A DNA stretch of 64,000 nucleotides from Pachyseris speciosa (lineage: Eukaryota; Cnidaria; Anthozoa; Scleractinia; Pachyseridae). The DNA lies in the NCBI GenBank assembly GCA_016490735.1, contig JAEMWC010000021.1, positions 2,293,501 through 2,357,500 of the forward strand, written 5' to 3'. The notes under the pieces are model-generated. The model worked only from the letters and a program-made list of their open reading frames with translations, did no database searches and had not been told where the DNA came from. Positions 1 to 8,444 of this stretch are shown here, piece after piece (position 1 is the stretch's first letter; every line of letters starts with the position of its first letter). Position numbers and translations under genes: made by a program.

Positions 1-251
1 TCACGCGCTTCTTGCAGCTGCCTTTCTTTCTCCAATTTTTCATCTTCTGTCTCAAAATAATTTTCATATTCATCATGGTCGCACTCATCGTAAACACCAG
101 AAAGAGAGGCACACAACTCATCCATTGAAACAAGATTTCCAGCCCTAGCTTGGGCGGGCGGGCCGGCGTTTCCCCCCGCTGGCGCGGCTTCTCCGTGATA
201 CTCTGCGAGCACTCTTCCCCCAATCGTGCTGCTGCCATCCCTGATATACAT
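1..251 (-). CDS. Partial acidic hypothetical protein running off the left edge
   Basis: Reading leftwards from an ATG at 249-251, the minus strand stays open to the first base, giving about 83 codons with no stop. The N-terminal half is rich in Gly, Ala and Pro. The C-terminal half is acidic, with many Asp/Glu and Tyr residues, and ends in a charged, helix-prone Glu/Lys/Gln run. I do not recognise a family. It lies left of an LTR-retroelement fragment and may be flanking sequence, part of another element, or the end of a host exon. The open frame in otherwise stop-rich DNA is the only support. Confidence 0.35.
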   Translation of the reverse strand, partial: MYIRDGSSTIGGRVLAEYHGEAAPAGGNAGPPAQARAGNLVSMDELCASLSGVYDECDHDEYENYFETEDEKLEKERQLQEAR

Positions 252-304
252 ATGTGCATTTTTGTTCAAATGGGGTGCGGGGTGGGACAGTTGCTGTGTT
301 TTAA

Positions 305-500
305 GACACACATGTAATATGAGGATGCTGGTGACATATCAAACAATACCTATTTATTTCCTCATTTTAAGTCTTAAATCGATATGTTCCTAACGATGAG
401 CAAGCGAGGAGTTAGGAACATATCGATTTAAGACTTAAAATGAGGAAATGAATAGGTATTGTGCAGATATGTCCCAGAATCCTCATATTGCATGTGTGTG
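305..500. repeat. Foldback (inverted) repeat with roughly 90-bp arms
   Basis: Positions 305-397 are closely matched by the reverse complement of 411-500, around a loop of about 14 bases. The central parts of the arms (the stretch through CGATATGTTCC) are nearly perfect; the outer parts have small mismatches. The size and shape fit a MITE or foldback element. No coding sequence is seen. Confidence 0.8.
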
Positions 501-683
501 GAGTTAATTATTCTAGAGCCTAACACAAGGAATAATCGCAAGCTAGTTGCCAAACTCGATCACAACAAAATGTTGAAAACAAATTGGTCAGGCTTTGACC
601 AAGAAATATTTCAGTGGTGAGCAATGCTCTCCACGGGGCTTGCTTTGATTTAAGTATTTGACAAATGAACCCTTGAAGTGAAG

Positions 684-787
684 TTGTGATGGATGGGTTC
701 GACAAATACCACCTGTTACTTGGACCTTCGTCACTTCGTTCCTCGGTCCAAGTAACAGATTGTATTTGTCGAAGTAATCCATCACTA
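684..787. repeat. Second foldback repeat
   Basis: The stretch from about 686 to 726 pairs with about 745 to 786; both contain GTTACTTGGACC or its complement and a TTCGACAAATA-type block. This is a separate hairpin family from the one at 305-500. The short open frames here arise from the hairpin arms and are not genes. Confidence 0.7.
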
Positions 788-990
788 CTTGGGCCATGTA
801 TCACAAAAGGAGGGTGTAATAAATGATTGACAGTTCATAGTCACGTGATTTGAACCACATGCTTTCGCAAGCTAGCTAGGTCTCGTTTTCAAAAAATATC
901 TTGTATGATTCTCGCTTAGTTATGGTGGAATTTGAATCGAACGATTAAAAAATTTAAAATTGGTGGTGGACGGACTCGAAATATCTGAAA

Positions 991-1008
991 TGGCGCCCAA
1001 CGTGGGGT
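991..1008 (+). other. Primer-binding site of an LTR retroelement (lysine-tRNA type)
   Basis: TGGCGCCCAACGTGGGG at 991-1007 is the classic primer-binding sequence complementary to the 3' end of a lysine tRNA, as used by some retroviruses and LTR retrotransposons. It lies 22 bases before the gag-like ATG at 1030. The preceding bases (roughly 820-988) are where the 3' end of a left LTR should be, but I could not delimit the LTR because no second copy lies in the window. Confidence 0.7.
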
Positions 1009-1029
1009 GGTGAACACACAATCGACGAA

Positions 1030-1360
1030 ATGAGCGAGGAATTATCGCGGTCTCGCGCTAAACGCGGTGGTAATCGAACTGTATTGACGAAGCTTGCAAA
1101 CGAAGCACATGATTTCCTGGAAGAAGAGGTCTTGAATCGACCACGATTGAAAACTCTGGCTGAATCGTTATTAGAGAAGTTGAAAATTGTGAAATCCCTC
1201 GACGAAGCGATTATCGATACGTGTAAGGTCGAAGACATCGAACTCGAAATAGAAGAATCGTACAGAATTAACGAAAAGGCGTTGGAAACACGACGAAGGA
1301 TCATGGATGCGTTAGCCGCTGTCGAGACGGGCCTCGACAAGTCCGGCAACAAGCTGCACG
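1030..1360 (+). pseudogene. N-terminal fragment of an LTR-retrotransposon gag polyprotein
   Basis: An open frame from ATG 1030 encodes about 110 residues, starting with a basic Arg-rich tail and followed by a long charged alpha-helical region with Leu/Glu/Lys heptad character. The primer-binding site just upstream identifies the context as the start of an LTR retroelement. The N-terminal composition resembles BEL/Pao-type gag proteins of cnidarians (inference; no search run). The frame is cut at about 1361 by a foldback repeat, which supplies the last codons and the stop at 1392. No protease, RT or integrase of this element follows, so it is a fragment. Confidence 0.55.
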
Positions 1361-1591
1361 AAAAATTGGATTTACACACATTTGCTCAGTAGCAAATGTG
1401 ATGCAAATATTTGCAAACGAGGAGTAAATCTAGTGCAAAGATGGTAAATACCGCATTTACACATGAATTTACACCCCCATGTAAATTTGTACCAAATACG
1501 GTATTTACCATCTTTACCATTGATTTGCACCGTGTTTGCACGTGTTTGCATCATATTTGCCACTGAGCAAATTTGTGTAAATCTAATTTTT
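1361..1591. repeat. Foldback MITE with about 105-bp arms
   Basis: The left arm (1361-1478) and right arm (1481-1591) are reverse complements with few mismatches, including AAAAATTGGATTTACAC at the left tip and its complement at the right tip. The repeat sits exactly between the gag fragment and the first Polinton-like gene. It marks the junction between the two elements and may have removed the start of that gene. Confidence 0.85.
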
Positions 1592-1593
1592 CG

Positions 1594-2283
1594 TCCATAT
1601 ATATATTTGTCAGACGACCAAAGGCGCAGCCTCGCAAAGGCCGCCAATGAAAATGTGGCTGTAACTCTTCACGTCAAACCGGAAGAGATTGGAAAGGGAG
1701 ACACGCTTCCGCTGATCACCACGCAAATAAATCACCTAACCAAAGCCGCCAGTTTCGGGCGTGGTGCGGATATCGAGTTCAGCAAGACACAAATCAGCAA
1801 AACTAAAAAAATGATTGGGGGCAACCTCTTTTCCACAGCGCTCAGCCTTGGCCGGGCTCGTGCCTCCTCTGTGCGAAAGGCTTTGGGGATGGCCGGTCTG
1901 AGCTACGGCGAGGGAAAACTTTTGAAAAACATTTCGGCAGCAATGTTGGGTCCCAGGAGGTGCAGCTTTACAAACTTGTGGAGATGATGATGCCCGATCA
2001 GAAACAGGCCCTTAAAAACTATCTTGTCGGGAGGGTTGTGATTGGAGGTGGGAGTGCACAATACGGGGGCTTCCTTGGGATGTTGGCTGCGATTGGGGTT
2101 CCTTTGGCGATAGACCTTGTCAAAAAGTTGTTGGGCAGTGGAATGCAAACCAATCCGCGATCGAGACGTTCCGCCCCTCGTCTTCTAGCCCCGTCTGCAG
2201 GGGTTGGAATGCAAATCCGCCCTCCCCCTGTTTTCGGGCGATGGGAAGATTGGGAATGCCCAATGATGATGGGCCGTGGATAA
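1594..2283 (+). pseudogene. Small virion protein, pX-like (Polinton/adintovirus)
   Basis: The first frame (to about 1950) has a hydrophilic N-terminal part with a conserved-looking block around 'KTQISKTKK' followed by a Gly-rich start. After a frame change near 1945-1965 a second frame (to the stop at 2281-2283) gives a Gly/Leu/Ile-rich, membrane-active-looking stretch ('GGFLGMLAAIGVPLAIDL') and a basic, Pro-rich tail. A basic plus hydrophobic small protein next to the adenain-like protease is typical of adintovirus and Polinton pX/core-like proteins, presumably packaged and cleaved by the protease (inference). The true start is missing; the foldback repeat ends a few bases upstream. Confidence 0.55.
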
Positions 2284-2288
2284 AAAAG

Positions 2289-2741
2289 ATGAAATTCAAG
2301 GATGTACCTCTTTCCAACGTCGATCTAATGGATTGGTGTTAGTATCTTAGCATCCCCCTCAAAGGCATCTTCTCTTGCAACGAAGCCAAACCTCTGCACC
2401 ATTCCCCCTGCATTATCAACCTGGACGATATTGGAAATTTGGGCACACACTATATTTGCTGTTGGAAGGGGAAGGATATGGAATATTTAGGCTCCTTCGG
2501 CTTGCCACCGCCGGATGAGTGGGAGTTGGAAATGCCAAAGTTGGGCCAGGAAACCTTTCTTCGAAATAATGGGCAAATCCAGTGGATCAGAAGTGTGAGG
2601 TGTGGGTATTATTCCCTTCTTTTCCTTAATGAACGGAACAAAGGTGTGAGTTACACGGACATTTTGAAAAGATTTTCTCCCGATGTGCATCACAACGAGC
2701 GGGCCGTAAAAAATTACTTTCTTAATATAACCAATGGCTGA
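2289..2741 (+). pseudogene. Adenain-like cysteine protease of the Polinton, broken by a stop
   Basis: From ATG 2289 one frame of about 150 codons runs to the stop at 2741, with a single in-frame TAG at 2340-2342. Adenain-family signatures are visible. The catalytic His lies in 'GTHYICCW'. A 'GSFGLPPP' block follows where the acidic residue normally sits; a Gly replaces the expected Asp/Glu. The nucleophile Cys is in 'RCGYYSLLFLN'. The family cleaves capsid precursors during virion maturation. Length is close to the compact Polinton form. The stop codon and the apparent loss of the third catalytic residue indicate an inactive copy. It starts 6 bases after the pX-like stop. Confidence 0.75.
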
Positions 2742-2776
2742 TTGGTATTGTGTGTGGGACAAACGCAGAACCCCAA

Positions 2777-3169
2777 ATGTGCCGGGGTCTGAAATGGTTG
2801 TCATGACCACAAACGGGTGAAAATGGGGAAGCCAAGTGTGCAGTCTGTGGAATAACGAAAACGCAATTTTTACCAATGGGGGGCACAACTGTGACGCCGA
2901 GGAAACCGCACCACGGGGTTCCGTATCTTGCAAAAAAGGGGGTGAAAATGGGAAGGTACTACGCGTCGGAAGCGATGAGAAACCCACAGCTGCAAAAAAG
3001 GGCGTTTGACTACGGGCTACGGAAGGCAACTTCCCTGTTTCAGAAGGATGGCCGCGAAGCCTTGGACCGACTTTCCACGAAGGTACGACCAAACATTCGC
3101 TACAAAACAGACAGGCCCGGTCTGGACAAAGTGGGTCGTGGGGTTCCTGTTCCTTTAACCCTTCGTTGA
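2777..3169 (+). pseudogene. Zinc-ribbon plus basic-helical protein (DUF5679-like N-terminus)
   Basis: A frame from ATG 2777 contains a Cys close to its start, an in-frame TGA at 2804-2806, and then 'KCAVCGITKTQFL', a Cys-x2-Cys half of a zinc ribbon. This arrangement resembles the short DUF5679-type ribbon found in large DNA viruses and Polintons (inference). The rest (about 2876-3169) is a basic, probably helical protein rich in Lys/Arg/Tyr ('MGRYYASEAMRNPQ'). Function is unknown; it sits between the protease and the phospholipase-domain protein, so a virion role is plausible. Confidence 0.5.
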
Positions 3170-3248
3170 TTTCAAGAAACTTTGGGATATTGTTTAAAAC
3201 CCCAAGCTTTTCAAAGGGCCTGAAGTTTCAGCAAAAGAGGGGCGCGCA

Positions 3249-3878
3249 ATGGTTGTCGAATACAAGCGTCAATACGCGGATTACAAGAAGCAGGGAGGCA
3301 CGAGAAGTTATGGGTCTTGGATCAAGTGGAAGGGGTACGGCGCGGGATTGTTGGGTGACCTGTTTTACGCATCCCCTGCAGAGCTTAATAAAAAAGCAAG
3401 GTTGTTTGCCGCATTTGGCAACGCTCTAACGAAGGGGCGCGGGTTTGAACCTGTTCTCAAACAGACCATGCGGAACTATTATGGGAAGGGGGTTGATATC
3501 CAGTTTGATTGGAAAGCTGCCTGCGCCAAAGGGCGATTGGACTCTTCCCGGCCATCGGTACACTGGGCCTTACAACCTTCTACACCACCAACTGGATTAA
3601 GACCCTGAAACGGGAGAAATCTTGGAAATCTTTCAACAACCTACGAGGGCAACTGATGCTGTGGCAATGCAGCACGATGTTGATTACAGCAGTTGTGGTT
3701 TTCGCGCGCAGAAGTATGGCGAGAACGAAAAAAATGCAAGCATGTTGCTGACCGAAAAATGGTCAAATCGCTTGACTTGATTCCGTGGAACAAAAGAAAG
3801 TGGGGGCACTCGTTGGCTTGCAACGCGATTAACACGAAACAGAAGCTTGGTCTGGGGGTAAAACCCCATCACGCTTAA
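3249..3878 (+). pseudogene. Virion-type protein with parvovirus-like phospholipase A2 domain
   Basis: The first part (ATG 3249 to about 3500) is a basic, aromatic-rich segment ('YGSWIKWKGYGAGLLGD'). After a frame change, a second frame shows the calcium-loop motif 'YTGPYN' at 3559-3576 and the catalytic 'HDVDY' at 3673-3687, the two signatures of the PLA2 domain of parvovirus VP1 N-termini. An in-frame stop lies at 3598-3600. A further frame change near 3735 leads to the C-terminal helix ('INTKQKLGLG') ending at 3878. In parvoviruses this domain breaches endosomal membrane during entry; a similar role here is inference. The copy is inactive because of the breaks. Confidence 0.7.
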
Positions 3879-4266
3879 GTTCGTCTACGACTAGCTGAAA
3901 TTCATCTCGGGCTTCTTCCTCAATGGTTTTTGTGTGGGGCACCACCCACCAATACATTGCGAGCAATAGTGAAGTAAGCATGGTCATATATCTATCAACC
4001 ACTTTTCTTCAAAATCCTGAACGTCTTCCTGTTTTTTATCATACACGCCTCACAACACCCATTCCGCCGACAGAAATGACATTTTCCACAAAATGTTACC
4101 CGAGTAAAACAGTTTTTAAAGGGGCAAAAGGGGTGCCCGCAAAGTACTGAAACAACTTTTTATGAACTTCCCTTTTTTTGTTCTAAATTTGGGCTTTGAT
4201 TATTTCGTGAAGGATTATTTCCTTTAGCTCTGGTGGGAGCAGGTGCACCATTGCCAGGAGATCCAT
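3829..4266 (-). pseudogene. Degraded minus-strand hypothetical protein
   Basis: The minus strand opens with an ATG at 4264-4266 and a Leu/Glu-rich, F-box-like start ('LLPPELKEIILHEIIK'), then changes frame at least twice. The C-terminal part (about 4010-3829) is clean, with 'EEEARDEFQLVVDEL' and a stop at 3829-3831. It overlaps the 3' end of the PLA2-domain gene by about 50 bases in convergent orientation. Family unknown. It begins the minus-strand block that also holds the two small paralogs upstream. Confidence 0.4.
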
Positions 4267-4308
4267 TCTGTAATGAGGTTGCTATTCTTTAATGGGGGCT
4301 GTGCGCCA

Positions 4309-4599
4309 TTAAAGAAAGGTTTTTTCGTCTAACGATTCGCTGAAATACTTTCTTTCGTTTGCTTTCAAAAGTGGGTATGTTTTGCGAACCAACTCATAAA
4401 AAAGGTGTTGTATCTGCGGATTGTCAGAAATGTATCCCCAAGGCGACTCGTGGTATTCCAACTTATAGCGGGCGCGTAAAACCAGAAAGTATTCCTTTGG
4501 ATGGCTGTATTTATCCAAAAGTTTCATCCATTTTTTTATTCTGCGAACCAGCTTGTCGCAGATCACCGCCCGTTCGGCGCTCATGTATCTTTTGCGCAC
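4309..4599 (-). CDS. Small SPW-motif protein 1 (unknown function)
   Basis: An intact 96-residue frame with a basic N-terminal half and the motif 'ESPWGYI' near residue 53, followed by a helix-prone Leu/Tyr-rich C-terminus. The next gene upstream (4637-4909) has a matching 'MSPWQYI' motif at a similar place, a similar length and a similar C-terminal helix, so I read them as diverged tandem paralogs. No enzyme motif or membrane segment is evident. Being intact in a decayed element is mild evidence that the frame was real. Confidence 0.5.
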   Translation of the reverse strand: MRKRYMSAERAVICDKLVRRIKKWMKLLDKYSHPKEYFLVLRARYKLEYHESPWGYISDNPQIQHLFYELVRKTYPLLKANERKYFSESLDEKTFL

Positions 4600-4636
4600 A
4601 TTTTTTTAATTGACCGTGTCATAGAACCTTTCGGAG

Positions 4637-4909
4637 CTAGATAAGCCATTTGTCAACAAACGCTTTTTCCTCTGGTGTAATTATATAGCTTGCCATCCAA
4701 CAAAGGAGGGCGCATTCGTCAATGAAAAAAGGGTCTGCTGTTTTCTTAATGTATTGCCAGGGCGACATGTCTTGACACAAAAGGCCGTGCACATGGCGCA
4801 GTGAAGAGTTGTAGGGGGAATCTTTTGCTTTCCTTCTCCCCAACCATCTGTCTATCTCATCGATTAATGCCATTCTGACATTGTAGCAGAGCACGTCGAC
4901 TGTGGTCAT
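4637..4909 (-). CDS. Small SPW-motif protein 2 (paralog of the neighbour)
   Basis: A 90-residue minus-strand frame sharing the 'SPW-x-YI' motif with the ORF 37 bases downstream. It has an amphipathic N-terminal segment with 'IDRWLGRRK' and a Trp/Ala-rich helix near the end. No known family is recognised. The two ORFs are the same size, in the same direction and closely spaced, as expected for a tandem duplication inside the element. Confidence 0.5.
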   Translation of the reverse strand: MTTVDVLCYNVRMALIDEIDRWLGRRKAKDSPYNSSLRHVHGLLCQDMSPWQYIKKTADPFFIDECALLCWMASYIITPEEKAFVDKWLI

Positions 4910-4927
4910 AGCTTACCAACACCACCC

Positions 4928-5721
4928 ATTTCTTTAATAGGTGGTACATGCGTTTTGATTATAGTAATAACCTCTCACGTTGCTCATCAACTGGGTGTCA
5001 AAGGGATAAAGAGGTTTGTATGTCCTCTTCAAGTTGCTTCTTCTCCTGTGCGGGTTGACTCGCTTACGACCCTTTGTGCGGCTTTTTTAACCCCACAAAA
5101 GAAACTTTATTGTTACAAAGGAGATAAAAAATAGGCTCACCTTTTCGGGGTTCCTGGGTCATCATCCTTACCTCCATATACGCTGAATGGATGTGTGGTG
5201 CGCCTTCTTCCATTTTATCTGCTAAGAATTCAAAATGGACCCGCCGCCTCTGCATAATCAGAGTAAGTGGTGTAAATATTGTAAAATGCTGGAATGACGT
5301 GAGTGCTAACCCATTCAGAAGAAACGGGCACCGTTGAATAGCTCTCTTCAACGGTTTCTCTAAAATTGGTCACTAAGTCTTGAATCTCTGGGGGAAGTGT
5401 GTCCAACATATGTTGGGCGTTTTCGAAGTTGGAGCTTTTGTGGCTAATCACTTTATTTCCATTAAGATTGAGATTGGTATTAGAAAGTTTACGCTGCTCC
5501 ACTTCGATGACGCCTTCCACCAATCAAGACGAAATTGTATGCCCATTCATACCAAGAACCCGCGGAGCTTCCATCGGTCTTACCCCCCGCGCCTCTCTCT
5601 CTAATTGGCCCACCATATTTCTTGCGCCGAAAAAATTATTTACGGATGGTTGCGAAATTCCCTCTTGCTCTCTCTCTGAAGGGGGTGCGCGATGCTCTTC
5701 CATCGTTCTTACCCACATCAC
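4928..5721 (-). pseudogene. Degraded basic-tailed hypothetical protein
   Basis: One minus-strand frame reads from 5721 to 5230 with a single in-frame TGA at 5524-5526. A frame change near 5260 and another near 5080 then lead to a strongly basic C-terminal tail ('RKRVNPHRRRSNLKRTYK') and a stop at about 4928. The middle part contains a charged helix with 'LPPEIQDLVTNFRETVEES'. The basic tail suggests a DNA-binding or core-like virion protein (inference). There is no clear ATG at the start. Confidence 0.4.
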
Positions 5722-5915
5722 CCCTCTCTCTAATAGGCCGACCCCGCAACCCCGCTGCTCTTGTTGGCGCCTTTGTTTGTTGGTTTTGATGCTCTGTTGT
5801 CTGTGTTGCCCTCGACGCTTCGCTCCTCGGGTGTCGGAGTAGTAGTAGGTGTAGTTGACAAATACTCACCGGAGTACAACACACCCGACGAGCGAAGCGA
5901 AGCGTGTTGTCCTGT
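5570..5915. repeat. Short direct repeat plus hairpin in a gene-poor stretch
   Basis: A block of about 45 bases beginning CTTCCATCG at about 5570 recurs at about 5697 with a few differences. Further right, 5808-5836 and 5880-5915 form a hairpin containing GACGCTTCGCTCCTCGGGTGT and its complement. Between about 5722 and 6035 I see no convincing gene. Confidence 0.5.
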
Positions 5916-6035
5916 ATGTTCGGATAAAGTTTTGTGTAATGCGTTACACCCTCAGGCGGAGCGGTTGGCAACACATTCGTAGACGACAGTCTCTCTTTAT
6001 AAAAAAAAGTTAATATAACAAAAGCATATTATTTT

Positions 6036-6470
6036 TTATTTGATCGACAACTCAAAGTAAATTTTTTGACCACGAAAGTGAAACAGTTCTCCATTTAGAG
6101 TCACACTAACTGTTCACATGTTCGCCCGTCGAAGCGGCGCGAAATACTTGCTGTTCGGGCGCTTGATAGTTTATTTTCTTCGAAAGCCTCCCCCACGATG
6201 TCAAACTTCGCAAGCAGGTTTGTTTTTTCAAAAAGTTTTGGTCTCGGTCTACCAAATCGCAGTACACAAAGAAGACATTTGGACCGTTGAGCTTTGAAAT
6301 ATACACATTCGAAGTAACGCGTGTGGGGATATCAAGAAAATCGACTAAATTTTGGGAAAAAAAGGGATTTTGTTTTCACGGTTTCTAATCATTACGATGC
6401 TAGAGGGGTCATCTACCTCAGAAGTAAGTTTAGTGCCGAGTTCTGCAAAAAATTAAATTAAGGTTTTTTG
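6036..6470 (-). pseudogene. Penton-like minor capsid protein, C-terminal fragment
   Basis: The minus strand from about 6470 to the stop at 6036-6038 encodes the C-terminal 140 or so residues of a beta-rich protein with alternating hydrophobic/polar strands and the block 'NVFFVYCDLVD', ending 'RGQKIYFELSIK'. The order of strands and the closing Phe/Leu-rich strand resemble Polinton and adintovirus penton (single jelly-roll vertex) proteins. A frame change lies near 6230 and another near 6110. The N-terminal part is missing: upstream of 6470 the frame meets stops. It is oriented opposite to the major capsid gene. Confidence 0.55.
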
Positions 6471-6686
6471 CGAGACCTTTGGGGGTGTAATTTCCTAGAT
6501 GAAACCCTTTTATAGAATTACTTCCACCATTTAACAACGAAATTAACCCAGAGCTTTTTAAATAAAGCCACGAATTGCAAAGCGAGCAGGAAACAAGCCG
6601 GACGTAATTGACTTTCGGAACCGGCTCGTTAAAAAGAAAACTGTGCAGGGGTTGTCAGTTGTGACAATTGTGATTACAACCATTTA

Positions 6687-8371
6687 TTGAAGCGCACACT
6701 AACATTCAATTTAAAAAATCACCCCTTTCATAGGATGGCAAATGTTTTTAAGTGGTTGCAAACACCGGAGGCCATCCAGATTTCTAAAAATGCAAAAATC
6801 AAAGCTTGGGCTGAGTTTTTGTCTGAATTCCCCTATGCTGACAAGATTAAATATACCGCTCAAACCGACTTTACCGAAGATCACAAGCCAACGGCTGAAA
6901 TTATTTTCAAAGCTGGGCCAGATTATTTTAAAAGCGTTTTTGGTTCAATCAAAACATATTGGCCTGATATAATGAAAAAGGCGTTGGAGATGGGTAAGAT
7001 TGGAGGGTTTCCACACCAGCTGATGATTACAGAAGATTTTGAAGACTTCAATTTACCAATACCTGCTATATCTTTTTTACGAAACACCCAATAGCAGTTT
7101 GCAAAAAAATATTTAGCAACCCAATTGATATTTATGTAACACCAGACCAACATTTTACTACTAAATTAAGGGATATATTTCAAAAATTCGACCTTACTCA
7201 TCATTCAGGAAAAGAGGCAAATAAATGGATAGCCAGCCCAAATATGACATACTGGCAGCAACAGCTTAACTTTGGAGTTTGGTTTGCTACAACCAGCTGC
7301 GGCATCAGTCGTGAGATTTGTGATAAAGATAACAAAATTCTTAGTTTACCACCCCAGATAAGATTTTTTTATCACTTCCATGTCTATTTCACTATCAGGC
7401 GTATACTGTTTCAGATGGGTGGAATTCAGAACATAATCGCTTTGCCCGACGACCCAACTTTTATTCGGACAAACAACAAGTATGATGTAGCTTCATACAA
7501 AAGAATTTGTAATGAGTTTAGGATTGATCCCTCAACCGATTTTCGTTTTACAAAAGGCGCTAATGACGGGCTGGGCAGTGTTTATATTTGGGTCCGCGGT
7601 CCCTACAAAACTGGAGCAAAATACCCAGGCTACGAAAAGTGATGAAGTGATGAAGGCGGTTCCGCAAGCAAAGGGGAGTGGCCGACGCAATTCTTTGCAT
7701 GAAACCAGAAAGCGATGCTGAAAGGCAGTTGGATTGGTTCTCCTCCAATGAATCCAGCGGTCTTACACCAGCAGGATTGTCAAGAATAAATCAGTCAATA
7801 GAGGTGTTTGTTTACTGCGTTTTAGGCGCCCAGGTAAATGTTAGAAGTGGCACTCTGGGTGCGAAACGAGTTCCTTGTTTTGGTTGAAGATGCGATAAGG
7901 CAACCAGACATGGCCAAGAACGTGCTACTTTGCAACGTTATCAGTTGGCTGTGGATCAGGCAAAGGTCAGGCTGAATTTGGCCGTTTGTCCGGGAACCTG
8001 GCTAATGCCGAGCAACATGATAATTAACACAGGAAGCGTGGTTGGTTAAAATAACAGACTGAAACAGGCAACAATTGAAAAGAAATTAGGGATAAACAAC
8101 AACGTCAACCAAGGCACAAAAAGCGGCTCTTCACCTGATGGAAGAAGGCCCTTCAAAGATAAATGTAGCCAACAGCCAACCATCCAATCCAATCCACAAA
8201 GCTGCAATGAAAACTCAGAACACTCCATCGGAACAAACAAAACAAAATACGTCACCAACAGAAAGTTTACTTAAAACTTTGAATGAAACCAAAACCAGAC
8301 TTTTGTCGGGAAAAAATCTTCAGATGAAGAACCAATTCCAAAACCAGTGGCGGACGAGGACCATGAAATAA
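6687..8371 (+). pseudogene. Large conserved-looking Polinton protein of unknown function
   Basis: Successive frames on the plus strand form one long gene: 6687-7094 (ATG at 6687, alternative at 6735), then 7090-7642, then 7678-7887, with further fragments to about 8371. The frame changes near 7090, 7645 and 7890 are small indels. Sequence features are a mixed alpha/beta composition, a Trp/Phe-rich middle ('YWQQQLNFGVWFAT'), a Gly-rich 'GLGSVYIWV' strand, and a polar Ser/Thr/Gln-rich region before a possible C-terminal hydrophobic helix. No catalytic motif is recognised. The location between penton-like and major capsid genes suggests a structural role (inference). Confidence 0.55.
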
Positions 8372-8444
8372 CTAAGATTCTTATTGGTGTTAGAGGAATT
8401 TTGTTTTGGAATTGTTTTTGTTTCGGTTTACTGAAAGAGTTAAT

